A model generated the notes under the pieces. That model ran no database searches, was not told the DNA's origin, and saw nothing but the letters and a program-made list of their open reading frames with translations. Made by a program: the position numbers and the translations under genes. A DNA stretch of 41,202 bases, taken from the NCBI GenBank assembly GCA_004295105.1, contig SHNC01000189.1, positions 1 to 41,202 on the forward strand, given 5' to 3'. Source of the DNA: Betaproteobacteria bacterium (GTDB lineage Bacteria; Pseudomonadota; Gammaproteobacteria; Burkholderiales; Rhodocyclaceae). Positions 37,611 to 41,202 of this stretch are shown piece by piece; positions within the stretch are counted from its first letter, which is position 1, and every line of letters begins with the position of its first letter.

Positions 37611-37638
37611 TTGATTATCCTGAGTTTCTTGCTAAACT
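37611..37638 (+). promoter_or_regulatory. Sigma-70 promoter of the rpsF-priB-rpsR-rplI operon
   Basis: TTGATT (37611-37616) and TAAACT (37633-37638) are 16 bp apart, and TG two bases before the -10 (37630-37631) gives an extended -10. The predicted start near 37645 leaves a leader of about 64 nt before rpsF. Confidence 0.75.
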
Positions 37639-37653
37639 CCCGCCCCTTCCCTT

Positions 37654-37681
37654 GCTCCACCGGAATCGCATGCCGGGGGGC
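37654..37681 (+). promoter_or_regulatory. Leader hairpin, candidate S6:S18 autoregulatory site
   Basis: In the rpsF leader, GCTCC (37654-37658) pairs with GGGGC (37677-37681) and CCGG (37660-37663) with CCGG (37673-37676), leaving a bulged A and a 9-nt loop. The S6:S18 complex is known in other bacteria to bind a leader hairpin in front of rpsF that presents an unpaired CCG; here CACCG lies at the bulge. In the simple fold the CCG is paired, so the match is partial. Confidence 0.4.
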
Positions 37682-37708
37682 TGTTTCAATCAACCGCAAG
37701 GAGTTTGC

Positions 37709-38089
37709 ATGCGACATTACGAAATCGTATTCATCGTCCATCCGGACCAGTCGGAACAGGTCCCGGCGATGATCGAGCGTTACAAGACGCTCGTGACCGG
37801 CCGCAGCGGCCAGATTCACCGCCTGGAGGATTGGGGCCGCCGCCAGATGGCCTACCCGATCCAGAAGGTGCACAAGGCCCACTATGTGCTGATGAACATC
37901 GAGTGCGACGGCGAGACGCTGGCCGAACTCGAGCACGCCTTCAAGTTCAACGATGCCGTGCTGCGCCACCTCACCATCAAGATGAAGAAGGCGGTGACCA
38001 CGCCTTCGCCGATGATGAAGGAAGAAAAGTCGCGGTCGCTGAGCACGTCGGCCGACGAAGCGAAGCCGGCCGCCGAAGCTGCCGTCTGA
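37709..38089 (+). CDS. rpsF: 30S ribosomal protein S6
   Basis: A 126-residue ribosomal protein that binds the 30S platform as a heterodimer with S18. It shows [26 protein letters not shown], the [23 protein letters not shown] core, and a C-terminal extension rich in Lys/Ala (residues 95-126), where E. coli S6 has its glutamylated tail. The start is fixed by a strong ribosome-binding site (AAGGAG, 37698-37703) six bases upstream; an upstream ATG at 37574 would precede the promoter. It is the first gene of the operon with priB, rpsR and rplI. Confidence 0.97.
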   Translation: MRHYEIVFIVHPDQSEQVPAMIERYKTLVTGRSGQIHRLEDWGRRQMAYPIQKVHKAHYVLMNIECDGETLAELEHAFKFNDAVLRHLTIKMKKAVTTPSPMMKEEKSRSLSTSADEAKPAAEAAV

Positions 38090-38105
38090 TTTGCCTGAAC
38101 CGGGC

Positions 38106-38405
38106 TTGAACGAGCTGCGCCTCGACGCGTGCGTGGCTGAGTTGTTACCGCTGCGTCTAACGCCTGCCGGTGTGCCAGTCGTCAGTTGCGTGCTGGCACA
38201 TGAATCGAAACAGATCGAAGCGGGGCTTGCCCGCGATGTTTCGGTGGAAGTGCAGGCGGTGGCCGTCGGTGAGCTTGCCGGTGTTCTCGCAGCGGCCTCG
38301 CCGGGAATTAAGGTGATGATCACCGGATTCCTCGCCGCGAAGAGCCTGCGCAGTCGCCGCCCGGTCGTGCATCTGAACACAATCGAATTTCTGGAAGGAA
38401 ACTGA
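38106..38405 (+). CDS. priB: Primosomal replication protein PriB
   Basis: A 99-residue OB-fold single-stranded-DNA-binding protein of the PriA-PriB-DnaT restart pathway. The family pattern [25 protein letters not shown] is followed by [26 protein letters not shown]. No ATG is available: the frame opens with TTG codons at 38091 and 38106. The 38106 start ([10 protein letters not shown]) aligns best with other betaproteobacterial PriB proteins; 38091, one base after the rpsF stop, adds five residues. Its location between rpsF and rpsR is classical, and one base separates its stop from the rpsR start, so translation is probably coupled. Confidence 0.9.
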   Translation: MNELRLDACVAELLPLRLTPAGVPVVSCVLAHESKQIEAGLARDVSVEVQAVAVGELAGVLAAASPGIKVMITGFLAAKSLRSRRPVVHLNTIEFLEGN

Positions 38406-38406
38406 A

Positions 38407-38682
38407 ATGGCTTTCAAGCCCAAGTCCAAGTTCAAGAAGAAGGATGATCGCGGCGGTCGTGGTCTTTTCAAACGTCGCAAGTTCTGCCGCTTCACGGCGG
38501 AGAAGATCGAGGAAGTCGATTACAAGGACGTTGAGATCCTGAAGGACTTCATCACCGAAAACGCCAAGATCATGCCGGCGCGCATCACCGGAACCAAGGC
38601 CGGCTACCAGCGCCAGTTGTCGGTTGCCGTCAAGCGCGCCCGCTTCCTGGCCCTGATGCCTTACACCGACCTGCACCAGTAA
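38407..38682 (+). CDS. rpsR: 30S ribosomal protein S18
   Basis: A 91-residue 30S protein that partners with S6. The core signature [66 protein letters not shown] is complete, with the usual basic N-terminal tail. The single Cys in KFCRF is conserved in Cys-type S18. A GGAAGGAAA ribosome-binding stretch just before the ATG overlaps the 3' end of priB. rplI follows after 15 bp. Confidence 0.98.
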   Translation: MAFKPKSKFKKKDDRGGRGLFKRRKFCRFTAEKIEEVDYKDVEILKDFITENAKIMPARITGTKAGYQRQLSVAVKRARFLALMPYTDLHQ

Positions 38683-38697
38683 GAGAGGATAGACGTC

Positions 38698-39150
38698 ATG
38701 CAGATCATTCTTCTCGACAAGGTGGTGAACCTCGGTGGCCTGGGCGACGTGGTCAAGGTCAAGGACGGCTACGCCCGCAACTACCTGATCCCGCAGGGCA
38801 AGGCCAAGCGCGCCACGCAGGCCAATCTGGCTGAATTCGAAGCGCGTCGCGCCGAGCTTGAGCGCCAGCAGTCCGACAAGCTGGCGGCCGCCCAGGCGCT
38901 CGCCGCCAGGCTGGAAGGCGTGACCGTGCAGGTCACCCGCAAGGCCGGCATGGACGGTCGTCTGTTCGGCTCCGTGACCAACGCCGACGTGGCCGAAGCG
39001 CTGGCAACGCAGGGCTTCGAGGTCGAGCGATCCGCCGTCCGCATGCCGGAAGGCCCGCTGAAGACCGTTGGCGAGACGCAGCTCGAGGTCGGTTTGCACT
39101 CCGACGTGGTGGCAACGATCACCGTCGCGGTGCTCGGCGACCAGCAATAA
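38698..39150 (+). CDS. rplI: 50S ribosomal protein L9
   Basis: A 150-residue two-domain L9 protein. The N-terminal 23S-binding domain is [40 protein letters not shown], joined by a long connecting helix ([31 protein letters not shown]) to the C-terminal domain with [17 protein letters not shown] and [26 protein letters not shown]. It is the last gene of the operon; a strong terminator follows 24 bp downstream. An AGAGAGGA ribosome-binding site lies upstream. Confidence 0.98.
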   Translation: MQIILLDKVVNLGGLGDVVKVKDGYARNYLIPQGKAKRATQANLAEFEARRAELERQQSDKLAAAQALAARLEGVTVQVTRKAGMDGRLFGSVTNADVAEALATQGFEVERSAVRMPEGPLKTVGETQLEVGLHSDVVATITVAVLGDQQ

Positions 39151-39174
39151 TTCCGCGTCGTCGCGTGGAACCGG

Positions 39175-39204
39175 AAGGGCTGCCTGGTGCAGCCCTTTTT
39201 GTTT
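39175..39204 (+). terminator. Intrinsic terminator after rplI
   Basis: AAGGGCTGC (39175-39183) and GCAGCCCTT (39189-39197) form a perfect 9-bp stem with a CTGGT loop, followed by a U-run (TTTTTGTTT, 39196-39204). This is a classical Rho-independent terminator, so dnaB needs its own promoter. The best candidate -10 is TAGAAT at 39227-39232, with only a weak -35. Confidence 0.92.
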
Positions 39205-39262
39205 CTGGTGCGTCTGGGCGCGGCCTTAGAATTCGACTTCCATCGCAACACCGGCAGCGCCC

Positions 39263-40678
39263 ATGAACACCCAGACCCGCAGCTTTCGCGACGTCGCCAT
39301 CGATCCGCAGTTGGCTTCCATCAAGCTTCCGCCTCATTCGCTGGAGGCCGAGCAGTCCCTGATCGGTGGCATCCTGCTCGACAACCAGGCTTGGGAGCGG
39401 GTGGCGGATCTCGCCAGCGAGGCCGACTTCTACCGTGACGACCACCGGCGGATCTACCGGCACATCGCCAGGCTGATCGACCTCGGCAAGCCCGCGGACG
39501 TGGTGACCGTGTTCGAGTCGCTCGAAAAGAGCGGCGAAGCCGAGCAGGCGGGCGGGCTCGCCTATCTGGCCGAGATCGCGAACAACACGCCGTCCGCGGC
39601 GAACATCCGGCGTTACGCCGAGATCGTCCGCGAGCGTGCCATCCTGCGCAAGCTGGTGGCGGTGGGGGACGAGATCGCGGCGAGCGCCCTGAGTCCGTCC
39701 GGCAAGGACGCCAAGATGCTGCTCGACGAGGCCGAGGCGAAAGTGTTCGAGATCGCCGAGGCGGGCGCGCGCCACTCGACCGGCTTCGTGTCGATCCAGC
39801 CCATTCTGAAACAGGTCGTCGATCGCGTGCAGGAACTCTACGATCGTGACAACCCGACCGAAGTCACGGGGGTACCGACCGGCCTGATCGACCTGGATGA
39901 CAAGACTTCGGGTCTGCAGCCCTCGGACATGATCATCGTCGCTGGACGCCCGGCCATGGGCAAGACGACGTTCGCGCTGAACCTGGCCGAGCACATCGCG
40001 GTGGACCAGCGCCTGCCCGTGGCGATCTTCTCGATGGAGATGCCGGGGACTCAACTCGCGACCCGCTTCATTTCGTCGGTCGGGCGCATCGACATGCAGA
40101 AGATCCGCAGCGGCCGCCTCACCGACGACGACTGGCAGCGCCTCACGGTGGCGATGGGCAAGCTGTACGATGCCCCGCTGTTCATCGACGAAACGCCGGG
40201 TCTCAATCCGATCGACCTGCGCGCGCGTGCGCGTCGGCTTGCGCGGCAATGCGGCAAGCTCGGTCTGATCGTCATCGATTACCTGCAGTTGATGAGCGGC
40301 ACGCGAGAAAGCGACAACCGCGCTTCCGAACTGTCGGAAATTTCCCGCTCGGTCAAATCGCTCGCCAAGGAGCTCCATGTGCCGATCGTCGCATTGTCAC
40401 AGCTCAATCGCAGCCTGGAGCAGCGGCCGAACAAGCGTCCGGTGATGTCAGACCTGCGCGAGTCGGGCGCCATCGAGCAGGATGCGGACATCATCATGTT
40501 CATCTACCGCGATGAGGTCTATAACCCGGACTCGCCCGACAAGGGAACTGCCGAGCTGATCATAGGCAAACATCGCAATGGGCCAACAGGGACGGTGCGG
40601 CTGACATTCATTGGCGAAAACACCCGCTTCGAGAATTACGCCGGAGGCGGAAGCTTTGGCGGTGGGTCGGATTACTGA
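39263..40678 (+). CDS. dnaB: Replicative DNA helicase DnaB
   Basis: The hexameric 5'-3' replicative helicase, 471 residues. The N-terminal primase-interacting domain begins with LPPHSLEAEQSLIGGILLDNQAW. A linker helix (about 155-180) leads to the RecA-like ATPase with Walker A GRPAMGKT (228-235), the FSMEMPGTQLATRF region, Walker B LIVIDYLQLMSG, a downstream LSQLNRSLEQRPNKRPVMSDLRESGAIEQDAD segment, and the arginine-finger region near FRYRDEVY-like MFIYRDEVYNPDS. No intein is present. The gene follows the rplI terminator, as in many beta- and gammaproteobacteria, and precedes the rRNA operon. Confidence 0.97.
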   Translation: MNTQTRSFRDVAIDPQLASIKLPPHSLEAEQSLIGGILLDNQAWERVADLASEADFYRDDHRRIYRHIARLIDLGKPADVVTVFESLEKSGEAEQAGGLAYLAEIANNTPSAANIRRYAEIVRERAILRKLVAVGDEIAASALSPSGKDAKMLLDEAEAKVFEIAEAGARHSTGFVSIQPILKQVVDRVQELYDRDNPTEVTGVPTGLIDLDDKTSGLQPSDMIIVAGRPAMGKTTFALNLAEHIAVDQRLPVAIFSMEMPGTQLATRFISSVGRIDMQKIRSGRLTDDDWQRLTVAMGKLYDAPLFIDETPGLNPIDLRARARRLARQCGKLGLIVIDYLQLMSGTRESDNRASELSEISRSVKSLAKELHVPIVALSQLNRSLEQRPNKRPVMSDLRESGAIEQDADIIMFIYRDEVYNPDSPDKGTAELIIGKHRNGPTGTVRLTFIGENTRFENYAGGGSFGGGSDY

Positions 40679-40740
40679 TTGCGGTTGCGTGAATGATTCC
40701 TTGGGTGTTGCAGGTGGCCCGGGATTTTCTTCGGGCGGAG

Positions 40741-40768
40741 TTGACGCAGCCTTCTTGGTGTTTATAAT
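40741..40768 (+). promoter_or_regulatory. rRNA operon promoter P1
   Basis: TTGACG (40741-40746) and a perfect TATAAT (40763-40768) are 16 bp apart. The discriminator after the -10 is GC-rich (GCGCGGC), which is typical of ppGpp/DksA-controlled rRNA P1 promoters. The predicted start is about 305 bp before 16S rRNA. Confidence 0.8.
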
Positions 40769-40798
40769 GCGCGGCTCTTTCGGTCTGGGCGGTTCTGC

Positions 40799-40828
40799 GG
40801 GGCGGGTCCGGGTCGTTGGGGGGGCGGG
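40799..40828 (+). other. G-quadruplex-pattern sequence in the rRNA leader
   Basis: Four G-runs (40799-40802, 40804-40806, 40810-40812, 40818-40824, plus a fifth at 40826-40828) are separated by loops of 1, 3, 5 and 1 nt on the non-template strand between P1 and P2. This satisfies the usual G3+N1-7 rule. A looser second set (runs at 40854, 40864, 40877 and 40883, one 10-nt loop) ends against the P2 -35. Folding in vivo is untested. Confidence 0.6.
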
Positions 40829-40888
40829 AGTCCTGTGCGGTGTTTTCGGTTCTGGGGGGATGTGGGATCGGAAAGTGGGCGCGGGGGG

Positions 40889-40917
40889 TTGACGGGTTGT
40901 TCTGAGTTGATCATAAT
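40889..40917 (+). promoter_or_regulatory. rRNA operon promoter P2
   Basis: TTGACG (40889-40894) and CATAAT (40912-40917) are 17 bp apart. The discriminator (TTCGCTTC) is less GC-rich than that of P1, consistent with a less stringently controlled second promoter. The predicted start is about 157 bp before 16S rRNA. Confidence 0.75.
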
Positions 40918-40946
40918 TTCGCTTCTCTGCTGCAGCGATTGCAGCG

Positions 40947-40993
40947 GTTCTTTAAAAAGTTGAACAACCGATAAGTGTGGGTGCTTGGTTGTT
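40947..40993 (+). promoter_or_regulatory. rRNA leader boxA-like antitermination site and hairpin
   Basis: GGTTCTTTAAAAAGT (40947-40961 region) resembles the betaproteobacterial rrn boxA (TGTTCTTTAAAAA), where NusB-S10 assembles for antitermination. It is followed by AACAACC (40963-40969) pairing with GGTTGTT (40987-40993) around a 17-nt loop, the position expected for a boxB-type or processing stem. Confidence 0.65.
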
Positions 40994-41080
40994 GCGGCGA
41001 AGTCGTTTCGGCGGCTTTTGGTTTCGCAATGATTGGTGCTCATGCTGATTAAGTCAGTATTTTGAGTACTTTGTAGGATT

Positions 41081-41202
41081 GAACTTAAGAGTTTGATCCT
41101 GGCTCAGATTGAACGCTGGCGGCATGCTTTACACATGCAAGTCGAACGGCAGCGGGGGCTTCGGCCTGCCGGCGAGTGGCGAACGGGTGAGTAATGCATC
41201 GG
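41081..41202 (+). rRNA. rrs: 16S ribosomal RNA (first 122 nt; continues beyond window)
   Basis: The 5' domain begins with the universal AGAGTTTGATCCTGGCTCAG (41088-41107), so by alignment to E. coli position 8 the mature end is near 41081. ATTGAACGCTGGCGGCATGC, ACACATGCAAGTCGAACGGC and GGCGAACGGGTGAGTAATGC follow. The variable V1 stretch (GCAGCGGGGGCTTCGGCCTG) is of betaproteobacterial, Rhodocyclales-like type. The rest of the rRNA operon lies to the right. Confidence 0.98.

Noticed and set aside
40717-40736. GCCCG/CGGGC hairpin after dnaB as a terminator
   Set aside because: Only 5 bp with a 10-nt loop, no U-tract, and it abuts the P1 -35 element.
40611-40892. A 93-residue plus-strand frame across the dnaB 3' end
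   Set aside because: It overlaps dnaB and then runs through the G-rich promoter spacer; its Gly-rich tail reflects the G-runs.
40762-41043. A 93-residue minus-strand frame in the rRNA promoter and leader region
   Set aside because: It overlaps the P1 -10, P2 and boxA elements and has no homology I recognise; the region is explained by rRNA regulation.

Overview
The window is a GC-rich chromosomal segment from a betaproteobacterium, most likely of the Rhodocyclales (Azoarcus/Thauera/Aromatoleum group). The basis is the 16S rRNA 5' end at the right edge, the complete pilG-H-I-J-chpA chemosensory cluster, the pilT/yggS-proC-yggT divergence, and the rpsF-priB-rpsR-rplI-dnaB order. The genus is an inference from these features; no database search was possible. 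Almost all the DNA is tightly packed housekeeping or conserved accessory genes. I see no insertion sequence, prophage, CRISPR array, tRNA or toxin-antitoxin pair.

Left part (1-8.8 kb): the start of pilT (minus strand, cut by the window edge) diverges from yggS-proC-yggT-yggU. Facing these is the minus-strand unit yqgE-ruvX-pyrR-pyrB-pyrC', with overlapping or nearly touching genes. Its last gene is a dihydroorotase homologue that has lost its metal-binding histidines. A photolyase gene (phrB) diverges from yqgE.

Pilus chemosensory region (8.9-18.5 kb): pilG, pilH, pilI, pilJ and a 1909-residue multi-Hpt CheA hybrid (ChpA/PilL) lie on the minus strand in Pseudomonas-like order, but without pilK or chpB downstream. 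A 56-residue rubredoxin gene, too short for common ORF cut-offs, sits just upstream of pilG. Together with pilT this is machinery for twitching motility and surface sensing.

Middle (18.5-32.8 kb): thiD-thiE-hemL (thiamine and tetrapyrrole synthesis), a TonB-dependent receptor, and then a minus-strand run: mgtE, mtgA, a TonB-family protein, an RNase II-type exoribonuclease, rarD, a YqiA-like esterase and uppP. A 105-bp inverted-repeat element lies upstream of uppP, followed by a YkgJ-like cysteine-cluster protein and a DUF2478 protein.

Right part (32.9-41.2 kb): hrpA (DEAH RNA helicase), a small exported His-tract protein, the rpsF-priB-rpsR-rplI ribosomal/primosome operon with a strong promoter, a possible S6:S18 leader hairpin and a textbook terminator, dnaB, and then an rRNA operon. 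The rRNA region has two good sigma-70 promoters (P1 and P2), an extremely G-rich stretch with a G-quadruplex pattern between them, a boxA-like antitermination site, and the first 122 nt of 16S rRNA.

I did not find a convincing new multi-gene system. The items most worth a second look are the G-quadruplex pattern inside the rRNA leader, the 105-bp inverted-repeat element, the metal-less dihydroorotase, the multi-phosphotransfer ChpA without adaptation enzymes, and the octahistidine secreted protein.
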